64,000 nucleotides of DNA from JAWMQL01 sp033283165 (GTDB lineage: Bacteria; Pseudomonadota; Gammaproteobacteria; Pseudomonadales; Halieaceae). Positions within the stretch are counted from its first letter, which is position 1. Each line of letters begins with the position of its first letter. The notes beneath the pieces were generated by a model that was not told the DNA's origin, did no database searches, and worked only from the letters and a program-made list of their open reading frames with translations. This document shows, one piece after another, positions 36,656 to 44,473 of this stretch. Location of the stretch: the NCBI GenBank assembly GCA_033283165.1, contig JAWMQL010000001.1, positions 620,001 to 684,000 of the forward strand, read 5' to 3'. The position numbers and the translations under genes were made by a program.

Positions 36656-37585
36656 TCAGTCCGCGCCGTCCTCCAGCGGATAGGGCGGGGCCGATAGCTG
36701 TACTTCCACTTCCCCCGCAGTGTGCAGTGGCCCATCCAGGGCAGCCCGGGTGGCTACAGCCAAAAGTTCATAGCTGCCGCCGGCACCAGCGGCGCAATTG
36801 ACGACATTGCCTATGGATTGCTCCGTCCCCGGGACGTACAGGGGCTCACCGGCCACCAACGCCACGGGTGACAGGCCGGTATAGAGGCGTCGCTTGGGTG
36901 TGCCCCGGTAATGCAATCTCGCCACTACCTCCTGCCCGGTGTAACAGCCCTTTTTGAAGCTGATATGCCCGGTGAGGTCGTAGTTGAGCATTTGCGGCAC
37001 GAATTCCTCCACCGTGGCGCTCTCGATTCGGCCGATCCCCGCGCGAATCTGTTCCCGGGCCCAGTCCTCGCCGGTGGCGCCGGTGGCATGGCTGGCCAGG
37101 TTCGCCAGCAGGGGCTTTGCGCCGCGGTCGCGCAGGTAGCATTCGAATTGTTCGCCGGCGTCATCCAGCTGCACAAGCACGAAGTCCGCGCCCGTTACCG
37201 CCGCATACCGTGCATCCGGTGCGCCGCCAAACACGGCGGTCAACGCCGCGCGTGCGTCAGGCCCCCAGCAGGCCTGTATCTGCCAGTCCTCCCGCGTCGC
37301 ATCCAGTGCCGCTTTCGAAAACACGATGTACTTGCCGAACACGCCGGCCGCCCGTTCGCGAATGTCGCGGCGCAGCCGCAGGGCGAAATGCTCTGCGCCG
37401 AGTTGCGCCAGCAGGAAATCGCACACGACCCGGCCCTGGGGCGTGCAATAAGCGCCGGGCCTGGCCTGCTGCGGAGAAACCTCCCGGGTGTCACAGGTGA
37501 CCTGGCCCTGCAGGAAAGTGAGGCTGTCGGCGCCGCTGATATGAAGCAGGGACTCCTGCGGCAGGCTGGTGGTTTGACAGTTCAA
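36656..37585 (-). CDS. ygfZ: Folate-binding Fe-S cluster maturation protein YgfZ
   Basis: Tetrahydrofolate-binding protein of the GcvT-like fold that helps assemble or repair some Fe-S enzymes, including MiaB. It has 309 residues. The signature FKKGCYTGQEVVARLHYRG with its essential cysteine is at about residue 220-238. The N-terminal SGADSLTFLQGQVTCD is also typical. The start is a TTG with AGGAG 8 nt upstream. It is divergent from sdhE, a common arrangement. Confidence 0.95.
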   Translation of the reverse strand: MNCQTTSLPQESLLHISGADSLTFLQGQVTCDTREVSPQQARPGAYCTPQGRVVCDFLLAQLGAEHFALRLRRDIRERAAGVFGKYIVFSKAALDATREDWQIQACWGPDARAALTAVFGGAPDARYAAVTGADFVLVQLDDAGEQFECYLRDRGAKPLLANLASHATGATGEDWAREQIRAGIGRIESATVEEFVPQMLNYDLTGHISFKKGCYTGQEVVARLHYRGTPKRRLYTGLSPVALVAGEPLYVPGTEQSIGNVVNCAAGAGGSYELLAVATRAALDGPLHTAGEVEVQLSAPPYPLEDGAD

Positions 37586-37673
37586 CGTGCTTGCTCCTGT
37601 TGCCGGGCCGCTAATAATAGGGCCTGCCTGCGGTCCTGTCAGCCGTCGACCGACTATTCCGGGTGTTTGACGC

Positions 37674-37679
37674 TATAAT
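37674..37679 (+). promoter_or_regulatory. -10 element of the sdhE promoter
   Basis: A perfect TATAAT 21 nt before the sdhE ATG at 37700. No good -35 is seen at 16-18 nt. Confidence 0.45.
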
Positions 37680-37699
37680 GGCTGCTTTCGATCTTAGAC

Positions 37700-37984
37700 A
37701 TGGACGGCTTGCAAGCTATGATCCCGGAACAGGAAGCCAATCGCATGCGCTGGGCCGCCCGGCGCGGCATGCTGGAACTGGACCTCGTCCTGGAACCCTT
37801 CGTCCGGCACTGCTACGAAAACCTGGACGATCGGGACAGGCGCCGTTTTCAGCAACTGATGGCGTGCGAGGACCAGGATCTGTTCGCCTGGTTTTTGCGG
37901 CGCCAGCGGCCCGAGGATCCGGAGCTGGACGTCATTGTCGCAAAAATACTCGAATTCGCCCGCACTCGTCCTGAGGATCGGTAA
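37700..37984 (+). CDS. sdhE: Succinate dehydrogenase flavinylation factor SdhE
   Basis: Small assembly factor that promotes covalent FAD attachment to SdhA. It has 94 residues. The diagnostic RRGMLELDLVLEPF motif is present, followed by DDRDRRRFQQLMACEDQDLFAWFL. An ATG at 37718 would give exactly the E. coli length of 88 residues; neither start has a strong ribosome-binding site. It overlaps the next gene. Confidence 0.94.
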   Translation: MDGLQAMIPEQEANRMRWAARRGMLELDLVLEPFVRHCYENLDDRDRRRFQQLMACEDQDLFAWFLRRQRPEDPELDVIVAKILEFARTRPEDR

Positions 37985-38357
37985 TTCGCGGCAGCGCCGC
38001 TACTGCTTCACTGCCCTGTCGCTGCCACTGCTCATGGCCTCGCTCGCGCTGTGGAATGCCGGTTACCCCTGGCTTGCCCTGTTGGCAACGCCTCCGGGCC
38101 TGTGCTGGCTGGCCAGGCGCAGTCGGGAGCCGTTGCAGGGACGGGCGCTGTGCTGGAACGCGGGCCGCTGGAGCCTTCGGGATGCGGCCGGAGAGCAGTC
38201 ACTGGATACGGTTCGCGGCTTCTGGGTTGGCAGGATTGTCTGCCTGCGCTGGCGCTACCCGGGACAGCGGTGTTACCGCGAGCTGCTGTTGTTCGGGGAC
38301 AGTGCGACTGCCGCCGAGTTACGGCAACTGCGCCGCCGCCTGCGCCTGGAGGGGTGA
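37935..38357 (+). CDS. YgfX-family membrane protein (CptA-like)
   Basis: A 140-residue protein in the position always taken by ygfX after sdhE. It has two hydrophobic segments (FTALSLPLLMASLALWNAG, WLALLATPPGLCWLA) followed by a soluble beta-rich tail with WNAGRWSLRD and WRYPGQRCYRELLLFGDS, as in YgfX. The family has been described as the toxin of a CptAB system, but the partner SdhE has its own job, so the toxin role is disputed. The TTG start overlaps sdhE by about 50 nt and is uncertain. The 3' end overlaps the convergent nadB by 39 nt. Confidence 0.72.
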   Translation: MSQKYSNSPALVLRIGNSRQRRYCFTALSLPLLMASLALWNAGYPWLALLATPPGLCWLARRSREPLQGRALCWNAGRWSLRDAAGEQSLDTVRGFWVGRIVCLRWRYPGQRCYRELLLFGDSATAAELRQLRRRLRLEG

Positions 38358-39941
38358 GTTCTCCGGGGTGAGTACCGTATCCCTGGCTTCGGGCAACAGG
38401 TCCGGGTAATCCAGTGTGTAGTGCAGGCCCCGGCTCTCACGGCGGGAACTGGCACAGCGGATCATCAGTTCCGCGACCATCGCCAGGTTACGCAACTCCA
38501 GCAGGTCGTTGCCTACCTTGTAGTTTCCGTAGTACTCCGCTATCTCAGCCTGCAGCAGCTGGATGCGGTGGCTGGCCCGCTCCAGTCGCTTATCGGTACG
38601 CACGATGCCCACGTAATCCCACATGAAGCGGCGCAACTCGTCCCAGTTGTGAGAGATCACCACATCCTCGTCGGAGTCCGTCACCTGGCTTTCGTCCCAG
38701 GCCGGCGCCGGTGCCGGTGGCGGGGTATCGGACATGACCCGTTCAATATGGCGCGCCGCCGAGCCGGCGTATACGATGCATTCCAGCAGGGAATTGCTGG
38801 CCATCCGGTTGGCGCCATGCAGTCCGGTGCAGGAGGCTTCGCCGATGGTGTACAGGCCCGGCAGGTCAGTGCTGCCGTTGGTGTCCACCAGCACACCGCC
38901 ACAGGTGTAGTGGGCCGCCGGTACCACGGGGATGGGCTCGCTGGCGATATCGATGCCGAACTCCAGGCAGCGTTCCATCACCGTCGGAAAGTGGCTCGCC
39001 AGGAACTCTCGCGGCTTGTGGGATATGTCCAGGAATACGCAGTCGATACCGAGTCGTTTCATTTCGTGGTCTATTGCCCGCGCCACGATATCCCGCGGCG
39101 CCAGTTCCCCGCGCTCATCGAAATTCTGCATGAAGCGGCTGCCGTCGGGTAACAGCAGGCGGCCGCCTTCGCCACGGATCGCTTCCGTGATCAGGAACGA
39201 CTTGGCCCGCGGGTGGTAGAGGCAGGTGGGGTGGAACTGGTTGAACTCGAGGTTGGCGACCCGGCAGCCCGCGCGCCACGCCATGGCGATGCCATCGCCA
39301 CTGGCGCCGTCGGGATTGCTGGTATACAGGTAGGCCTTGCTGGCGCCACCGGTGGCGATCACTACCGACCGCGCCCGGAACAGGTCTACCTTGTCCGCTT
39401 GCAGGTCCAGCACATAGGCGCCCTGGCAGCGGCCATGGGCGACGACCAGGTCCACCGCTACCCGGTGGGTGAAGATATCGACATTAGCGCATTGCCGGAC
39501 CCGTTCGGTGAGTACCGTGGAAATCGCACGGCCGGTGCGATCGGCGGCGTGAATGATACGCCGATGGCTGTGGCCTCCTTCCATGGTCAGGTGAAATTCC
39601 TGGCCCGATTCGCCCGGCTGGTTTTCGCGCAGGTCGAAATCGACACCCTGGCTGACCAGCCACTCCACCGCCTCGCGGCTGTGGCTGACGGTAAACTCCA
39701 CCGCCTCCTTGCGGCACAGCCCGCCGCCCGCCGCCAGGGTGTCCTGTACGTGCGACTCCACCGTGTCGCGGGTGTGCAGCACCGCCGCCATACCGCCCTG
39801 GGCCCAGTAGGTGGAGCCCTGGGTCAGGTCGGCCTTGCTGAGCAGGGCCACGCGGCAGTGGGCAGGCAACTGCAGGGCCAGGCTGAGCCCGGCGGCACCG
39901 CTGCCCAGGACCAGCACATCATGATCGAATTGCTCTGGCAT
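38319..39941 (-). CDS. nadB: L-aspartate oxidase
   Basis: FAD enzyme that oxidises aspartate to iminoaspartate, the first step of de novo NAD synthesis. It has 540 residues. FAD motif VLVLGSGAAGLSLAL at the N-terminus, then STYWAQGGMAAVL, EGGHSHRRIIHAADRTG, TGGASKAYLYTSNPDGASGDGIAMAWRAG, FNQFHPTC and GLHGANRMASNSLLE. The divergent algU operon on the other side of a 264-nt gap is the Pseudomonas arrangement. Confidence 0.97.
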   Translation of the reverse strand: MPEQFDHDVLVLGSGAAGLSLALQLPAHCRVALLSKADLTQGSTYWAQGGMAAVLHTRDTVESHVQDTLAAGGGLCRKEAVEFTVSHSREAVEWLVSQGVDFDLRENQPGESGQEFHLTMEGGHSHRRIIHAADRTGRAISTVLTERVRQCANVDIFTHRVAVDLVVAHGRCQGAYVLDLQADKVDLFRARSVVIATGGASKAYLYTSNPDGASGDGIAMAWRAGCRVANLEFNQFHPTCLYHPRAKSFLITEAIRGEGGRLLLPDGSRFMQNFDERGELAPRDIVARAIDHEMKRLGIDCVFLDISHKPREFLASHFPTVMERCLEFGIDIASEPIPVVPAAHYTCGGVLVDTNGSTDLPGLYTIGEASCTGLHGANRMASNSLLECIVYAGSAARHIERVMSDTPPPAPAPAWDESQVTDSDEDVVISHNWDELRRFMWDYVGIVRTDKRLERASHRIQLLQAEIAEYYGNYKVGNDLLELRNLAMVAELMIRCASSRRESRGLHYTLDYPDLLPEARDTVLTPENSPLQAQAAAQLP

Positions 39942-40063
39942 GAAGCCCCCGCTTGCCGCCCCCGGGTGTCAAATATATGATGTGGCTCAAGGACTTAGGT
40001 CCACCCATCACGTAACTCCGGAGTATATACGAGAGTTCGTCAAAGAAGGAATTCTCCCATTGC

Positions 40064-40091
40064 GGAACTTTTCAGGCCAATTCCTCTCAGA
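40064..40091 (+). promoter_or_regulatory. Sigma-E/AlgU-type promoter of algU
   Basis: A -35 GGAACTT at 40064-40070 and a -10 TCAGA at 40087-40091, spaced by 16 nt, match the AlgU consensus GAACTT-N16/17-TCTGA with one mismatch. Transcription would start near 40097, giving a leader of about 110 nt. This predicts autoregulation of the operon. The rest of 39942-40205 shows no further gene. Confidence 0.82.
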
Positions 40092-40205
40092 AGCATGCAA
40101 GCGAGAGATGGCGGGTGAACTTGTTGTTCATTCGTTGGTCTATCGTGGCATATGGACGCATTTGGCGGAATTTCGAAGGCTGTCGTCCACTAAGGGGGAG
40201 ACAGC

Positions 40206-40811
40206 GTGAGCGCCGCTGAGACGGACCAACAGCTGATAGCGAAGGTACAGAATGGGGACAACCGGGCCTTTGACCTGCTGGTTTTGAAGTACCAGCACAA
40301 GATCATGGGCCTGATTTCCCGATATGTGCATGACGCGGACGAGGTCCAGGATGTGGCTCAGGAGGCTTTTATCAAGGCCTATCGCGCTTTACCCAAATTC
40401 CGGGGTGACAGTGCTTTCTACACCTGGCTCTATCGCATTGCGATCAACACCGCAAAAAACCACCTGGTGTCCCGTTCGCGACGCCCTCCGGGGTCGGACG
40501 TCGAGGTGGAAGACGCCGAGTATTTCGATGGCGGCGCGGCTTTGAGGGATATCGATACACCGGAAAACGCCCTGTTCGGTGCCGAGTTGAAACAGGTGGT
40601 GGAGCAGGCAATCACGGATTTACCAGATGATTTGCGAACCGCGGTAACTTTGCGCGAATTTGATGGTCTGAGTTATGAGGATATCGCCGAGATCATGGAT
40701 TGTCCGGTGGGCACGGTCCGATCACGAATATTTCGTGCCCGGGAGGCGATTGACAAACAGGTTCGCATCCAATTGGATGGTGTGAACGCGGAGGAAGCAG
40801 AGCATGAGTGA
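40206..40811 (+). CDS. algU: Extracytoplasmic-function sigma factor RpoE/AlgU
   Basis: Group IV sigma factor for envelope stress; 201 residues. Region 2 (FDLLVLKYQHKIMGLISRYVHDADEVQDVAQEAFIKAYRALPKFRGDSAFYTWLYRIAINTAKNHL) and region 4 (LPDDLRTAVTLREFDGLSYEDIAEIMDCPVGTVRSRIFRAREAID) are near-identical to AlgU. Each is quoted only to show that the complete domains are present. The start is a GTG preceded by GGGGGAG. It overlaps mucA by 8 nt. Confidence 0.97.
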   Translation: MSAAETDQQLIAKVQNGDNRAFDLLVLKYQHKIMGLISRYVHDADEVQDVAQEAFIKAYRALPKFRGDSAFYTWLYRIAINTAKNHLVSRSRRPPGSDVEVEDAEYFDGGAALRDIDTPENALFGAELKQVVEQAITDLPDDLRTAVTLREFDGLSYEDIAEIMDCPVGTVRSRIFRAREAIDKQVRIQLDGVNAEEAEHE

Positions 40812-41394
40812 AAAGATGCGGGAGTCACTGTCCGCACTGATGGATGATGAGGCCAGCGAACTCGAGTTACAGCGCCTCCTGACGCGCATTGGCGATGACG
40901 CCGGCTTGCGCGACAGCTGGTGCCGTTTCAACACAGTGCGCTCGGTACTGGCCGGACAACAGTTGGCCGGACTGGATCGCGATATCTCAGGCGCGGTACG
41001 CGAGGCTATTGGCAGGGAATCAGCGCCGCTCACCAGCACATCCCGCCACCAGCGCTGGCTGCGACCGCTTGCCAGTCTCGCTGTGGCGGCGTCTGTCACC
41101 GGCGTGGTGGTGCTGGGCGGGCAGCAGCTGGCACAACTGGAAAACAACGATGCCCGTGCACTGGCCAGCAGTGTGTCGCCGGTGGGACTGGTAAACAGTC
41201 TCGGCGCGACCACGGTGCAGGCGAGCTATGGCACCCGGTCCATGCCGGGCCTCGAGCCGGCAACACGCACTGCCTATCGGGAACTGGCGCGCCAGCGGAT
41301 GCAGAGGTATCTGCAGGAGCATGTTGAGCAGGCCTCGCTCAACTCTCCCCAGGGCTTGCTGCCCTTTGTCCGTGTACCTCAGATTCAGGAGTGA
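40804..41394 (+). CDS. mucA: Anti-sigma factor MucA/RseA
   Basis: Single-pass inner-membrane protein that holds AlgU inactive; 196 residues. N-terminal anti-sigma domain SEKMRESLSALMDDEASELE, LRDSWCRFNTVRSVLAG, then a transmembrane helix near residues 86-106 (LASLAVAASVTGVVVLGG). A periplasmic tail follows, ending GLLPFVRVPQIQE. Cleavage of the periplasmic tail by site-1 and site-2 proteases would release AlgU, as known for the family. Overlaps algU by 8 nt and the upstream mucB GTG by 4 nt. Confidence 0.95.
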   Translation: MSEKMRESLSALMDDEASELELQRLLTRIGDDAGLRDSWCRFNTVRSVLAGQQLAGLDRDISGAVREAIGRESAPLTSTSRHQRWLRPLASLAVAASVTGVVVLGGQQLAQLENNDARALASSVSPVGLVNSLGATTVQASYGTRSMPGLEPATRTAYRELARQRMQRYLQEHVEQASLNSPQGLLPFVRVPQIQE

Positions 41395-41420
41395 CCACCG
41401 GCTTGCCTGAAGGTCAACCC

Positions 41421-42503
41421 ATGAACGGTGTCGCACGGACGAGTGTCGCACTGAACGGTGTCGCACGGACGAGTGTCGCACTGAACGGTGTCGCACGGAC
41501 CAGTGTCGCACGGAGCGGTGTCGCACGGAGCAGTGTCGCCCAAAGGCTTTGCCTGTTGTCGGTCACGCTGGCCACCCTGGTGTTCACGTCGGTGGCCATG
41601 GCCCAGTTGCCCGCCTGCCCGGAGGAGCAGGCCACCGCCCTGTCGTTGCTGGAACGTATGTCGCGAGCCTCGACGGAACTCGATTACCGTGGAGTGGTGA
41701 CCGTCCAGCGCGGTGACGAGATGCAGGTGGTACAGGTCAGTCACTTCGTCTCTGACGGTGCATCGAGCGAGAGTATTACCCGCCTGACCGGTCAGGGCGC
41801 ACGTGTAAGTCGCAAGGATCATCCACTGGATTGCGTACACCCGGGCAGCCAGCTGCTGCAACTGGGGCAGGCGCTGGCCCGTGGCGATTGCGGTCTGGCC
41901 AGGCATTACCGTTTCAAGGTCTCCGAGGGAGATCGCGTGGCCGGCCGCCAGGCCGTGCGCCTCAAGGTTGATCCGCGGGACGTATACCGGTTTGGATACG
42001 TGATGGATCTGGACCAGGACACCGGACTGTTGCTCAAGATTCGTTACGTCGGGCACGGAGACGACACCCTGGAAAAATCCCAGTTTGCCAACCTCAGTTT
42101 TAGCCGTGGTGAAACGGGCGATTCCGACATCGAGGTGGAGCACCAGGCCCGGCATCCACAGCCACCGGCAGCGCACGGCGATCATCCCGCCCCGATGTCC
42201 AGTCTTGTGTGGCGGGTCAACTGGGTGCCTGAAGGTTTTGTTGCCACCGACAGTGCAGCGCCCGGGCAGGCACGCAGGACCTACACCGATGGACTGGCGG
42301 CATTTTCCGTGTTCCTGGAAGAACTGCCGCGTGAAATACGGCCCGGCGAGGGGATGGTCAGGCGCGGTGCGACAACCTCCTACAGTCGCGGCCTGCGCCT
42401 GGGCGAGCGTCCCGTACTGGTGACCGTCATCGGCGAGGTGCCGGTGAATACGGCGCGTATGGTAGCCGATTCCATTGCCTGGGAGGTGGCGCATGCTGAC
42501 TGA
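41421..42503 (+). CDS. mucB: Periplasmic anti-sigma regulator MucB/RseB with repeat-expanded N-terminus
   Basis: Periplasmic protein that binds MucA and protects it from proteolysis until it senses envelope lipids or LPS; about 360 residues. A MucB/RseB body is clear: LLERMSRASTELDYRGVVTVQ, DCVHPGSQLL, YRFKVSEGDRVAGRQAVRLKVDPRDVYRFGYVMDLD and the C-terminal TDGLAAFSVFLEE. The signal peptide hydrophobic core (LCLLSVTLATLVFTSVAMA) is preceded by about 40 residues of VARTS/VALNG repeats. The ATG at 41421 has GAAGG 7 nt upstream; a GTG at 41391, overlapping mucA, is the alternative start. Confidence 0.93.
   Translation: MNGVARTSVALNGVARTSVALNGVARTSVARSGVARSSVAQRLCLLSVTLATLVFTSVAMAQLPACPEEQATALSLLERMSRASTELDYRGVVTVQRGDEMQVVQVSHFVSDGASSESITRLTGQGARVSRKDHPLDCVHPGSQLLQLGQALARGDCGLARHYRFKVSEGDRVAGRQAVRLKVDPRDVYRFGYVMDLDQDTGLLLKIRYVGHGDDTLEKSQFANLSFSRGETGDSDIEVEHQARHPQPPAAHGDHPAPMSSLVWRVNWVPEGFVATDSAAPGQARRTYTDGLAAFSVFLEELPREIRPGEGMVRRGATTSYSRGLRLGERPVLVTVIGEVPVNTARMVADSIAWEVAHAD
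41424..41540 (+). repeat. 30-bp (2 x 15-bp) tandem repeat in the mucB signal-peptide region
   Basis: Nearly four copies of a 30-bp unit, itself made of two related 15-bp halves (GTGTCGCACGGACGA and GTGTCGCACTGAACG). The first two copies are identical; copies 3 and 4 carry substitutions only. All are in frame, encoding VARTS-VALNG alternations, so copy-number change would not break the reading frame. Confidence 0.93.
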
Positions 42504-42960
42504 AGTGGGGCGGGTGGTCGCGGTGGAAGAGCAGGCTGTGTGGGTCGAAACGATTCGCAAGAGCACCTGTGGCAGTTGCGCAGCCCAGGCTGGCTGCGGC
42601 CATGGATTGCTCAATCGACTGGGCGATGGCCGTGCGAATCGTGTGCGGGTGCTGCCCGGCACGGCCGCGCCCGAAGACTGCCGTCTCAACGACCAGGTGC
42701 GTATCAGTATTCCCGAGTCGCTGCTGCTGCGCGGTTCCTTCGTGGTGTACATACTGCCCCTCGTGGGCATGCTCGGTGGTGCCGCCGTGGCAACCACCGT
42801 GTACCCCGGTGCTGGTGACGTGCCGGCCTTCACCGGTGCGGCGCTTGGGTTTCTGTGTGGGCTGGCCCTCGTAAGATGGCATGCCATACGTCACCGCGAC
42901 GACCGCTCCCTGCAGCCGACCCTGGTTGAAGTGCTTGGACCGGCTGTGCAACCCGGTTAA
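42493..42960 (+). CDS. rseC: SoxR-reducing system protein RseC/MucC
   Basis: A 155-residue inner-membrane protein. The cysteine cluster CGSCAAQAGCGHGLL at about residues 25-39 is the RseC signature. Two transmembrane helices follow near 76-97 and 103-122. RseC modulates sigma-E activity and takes part in reduction of SoxR in E. coli. The start ATG has GGGAGG upstream and overlaps the mucB stop by 11 nt. Confidence 0.94.
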   Translation: MLTEVGRVVAVEEQAVWVETIRKSTCGSCAAQAGCGHGLLNRLGDGRANRVRVLPGTAAPEDCRLNDQVRISIPESLLLRGSFVVYILPLVGMLGGAAVATTVYPGAGDVPAFTGAALGFLCGLALVRWHAIRHRDDRSLQPTLVEVLGPAVQPG

Positions 42961-42976
42961 ACCGCCTGAATAACCA

Positions 42977-44389
42977 ATGCGAGAGATGTCCCCTATGAGT
43001 CGATATTTGTCAGTTTTCCTCCTGTTTTTTGCCCTGGTCCTGCCGCTTGGCTCCCAGGCTGCACAACTGCCCGAGTTTCGCGAGATCGTCAAGACGAGTT
43101 CGCCGGCGGTGGTAAAGATCGTGGTGCAGGGCAGCAGTGCCGCAGGAGGACCGCACGACTTTGACCCGGACCAGATCCCCGAGTACCTGCGACGGTTTTT
43201 CGAGTACCGGGGTGGCCCCCCGGCCCCGCGACAGCAGATGTCCATGGGCTCTGGATTCTTTATTTCGGCTGACGGTTACATCGTCACAAATAACCACGTG
43301 GTGGAGGGGGCAGAGAAGGTCCTGGTCCGGATGAGCGATCGGCGTGAATTTGACGCCGAGGTCGTCGGGACCGATCCCCGGTCCGATATCGCCCTGTTGA
43401 AAGTCGAGGGTAGCGGCCTGCCCAAGTTGACACTGGCGGATGAAGACGACCTGGAGGTTGGCGAGTGGGTGCTGGCGATAGGGTCTCCCTTCGGCCTGGA
43501 TTACTCGGTCACTGCCGGTATCGTCAGTGCCATGGGGCGCAGCCTGCCAACCGAGCAGAATGAAAATTACGTACCCTTCATCCAGACCGACGTGGCAATC
43601 AACCCGGGTAACTCCGGCGGGCCCCTGTTCAACCTCGACGGTGAGGTGGTCGGAGTCAATTCCCAGATATATACCCGCAGTGGCGGCTCCATCGGCCTGT
43701 CCTTTGCGATTCCCGCCAGCGTGGTGCGCAATGTGGTCGAGCAGCTCAAAACCGACGGTCGGGTAACGCGTGGTTGGTTGGGCGTCACCATTCAGGATGT
43801 CAACAGGACCCTGGCCGAATCCTTCGGCCTGGACCGGCCCCGCGGTGCCCTGATTGCGGAAGTCGCCAAGGACAGCCCGGCGGAAAAGGCCGGTTTACAG
43901 GCCGGTGACGTCATCCTGCGGTTTGATGGCAACGATATCCTGACCTCGGCCGACCTGCCTCATGTGGTTGGGCTGATCGCGCCGGGGACCGAGGTCAAGG
44001 TAGAAATTATCCGTGACCAGAAAAAGCGCCGCATCGAACTCGAGGTCGGTGGCCTGGGTGCGGACGACAGCTATTCCCTCAGTTCGCGCGGCCACGGCGG
44101 CGCTCATGGCGGCCGGCTGGGTCTGGTTGTCGAAACGGCCGATCCCGCGGCACTGGAACGCGCCGGTATTTCCGGCGGTGTCCTGGTGCGGGAAGTCGTG
44201 CCCGGGACCGTTGCGGCGGAGGCCGGCATTGCCCCCGGTGACCTGATCACCCTGATCGGAAATACACCGGTCAAGAACGTCGAGGCCTACGAGGAAGCCG
44301 TGGCCGACCTGCCGGCGGGTGCTTCGGTGCCGCTGCGGCTGATCCGGCGCGGCTCACCCCTGTTCATCGGCCTGAAACTCAAGGACTGA
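42977..44389 (+). CDS. mucD: Periplasmic serine protease MucD (DegP/HtrA family)
   Basis: Periplasmic Do-like protease/chaperone, last gene of the sigma operon; 470 residues. Signal peptide (YLSVFLLFFALVLPLGSQAA), chymotrypsin-like domain with triad H107 (TNNHVVEG), D137 (DPRSDIALLKV) and S213 (NPGNSGGPLF), then two PDZ domains. Numbering is from the ATG 42977. An ATG 6 codons later is closer to a GAGAG site and may be the true start. It degrades misfolded envelope proteins and limits AlgU activation. Confidence 0.96.
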   Translation: MREMSPMSRYLSVFLLFFALVLPLGSQAAQLPEFREIVKTSSPAVVKIVVQGSSAAGGPHDFDPDQIPEYLRRFFEYRGGPPAPRQQMSMGSGFFISADGYIVTNNHVVEGAEKVLVRMSDRREFDAEVVGTDPRSDIALLKVEGSGLPKLTLADEDDLEVGEWVLAIGSPFGLDYSVTAGIVSAMGRSLPTEQNENYVPFIQTDVAINPGNSGGPLFNLDGEVVGVNSQIYTRSGGSIGLSFAIPASVVRNVVEQLKTDGRVTRGWLGVTIQDVNRTLAESFGLDRPRGALIAEVAKDSPAEKAGLQAGDVILRFDGNDILTSADLPHVVGLIAPGTEVKVEIIRDQKKRRIELEVGGLGADDSYSLSSRGHGGAHGGRLGLVVETADPAALERAGISGGVLVREVVPGTVAAEAGIAPGDLITLIGNTPVKNVEAYEEAVADLPAGASVPLRLIRRGSPLFIGLKLKD

Positions 44390-44395
44390 AGCCGG

Positions 44396-44417
44396 CGGCT
44401 CCCGGTTCCGGGAGCCG
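44396..44417 (+). terminator. Hairpin after mucD, terminator-like without T-tract
   Basis: A perfect 10-bp stem (CGGCTCCCGG and its complement) with a two-base centre starts 7 nt after the mucD stop. There is no T-run after it, so it is more likely a processing or attenuation element between the sigma operon and lepA. Confidence 0.45.
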
Positions 44418-44440
44418 TAGCGACCGGGCTGCCATTGGGG

Positions 44441-44446
44441 TACAAT
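44441..44446 (+). promoter_or_regulatory. -10 element of a lepA promoter
   Basis: TACAAT located 33 nt before the lepA ATG, just after the hairpin that ends the mucD region. No convincing -35 is present. Confidence 0.35.
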
Positions 44447-44473
44447 CGCGCGTCTTTTGACCCCAGTACCCCG

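Noticed and set aside
39940..40209. Possible 89-residue gene in the nadB-algU gap
   Set aside because: It spans the sigma-E promoter and runs into the algU start; there is no ribosome-binding site and no motif.
40950..40972. GGCCGGAC twice at 15-bp distance in mucA
   Set aside because: Only 8 of 15 bases repeat and the codons (LAGQQLAGL) fit the MucA family, so it is not counted with the tandem-repeat family.
41385..42887. 500-codon open frame antisense to mucB-rseC
   Set aside because: It only mirrors the repeat array and MucB codons; there is no start signal and no domain.
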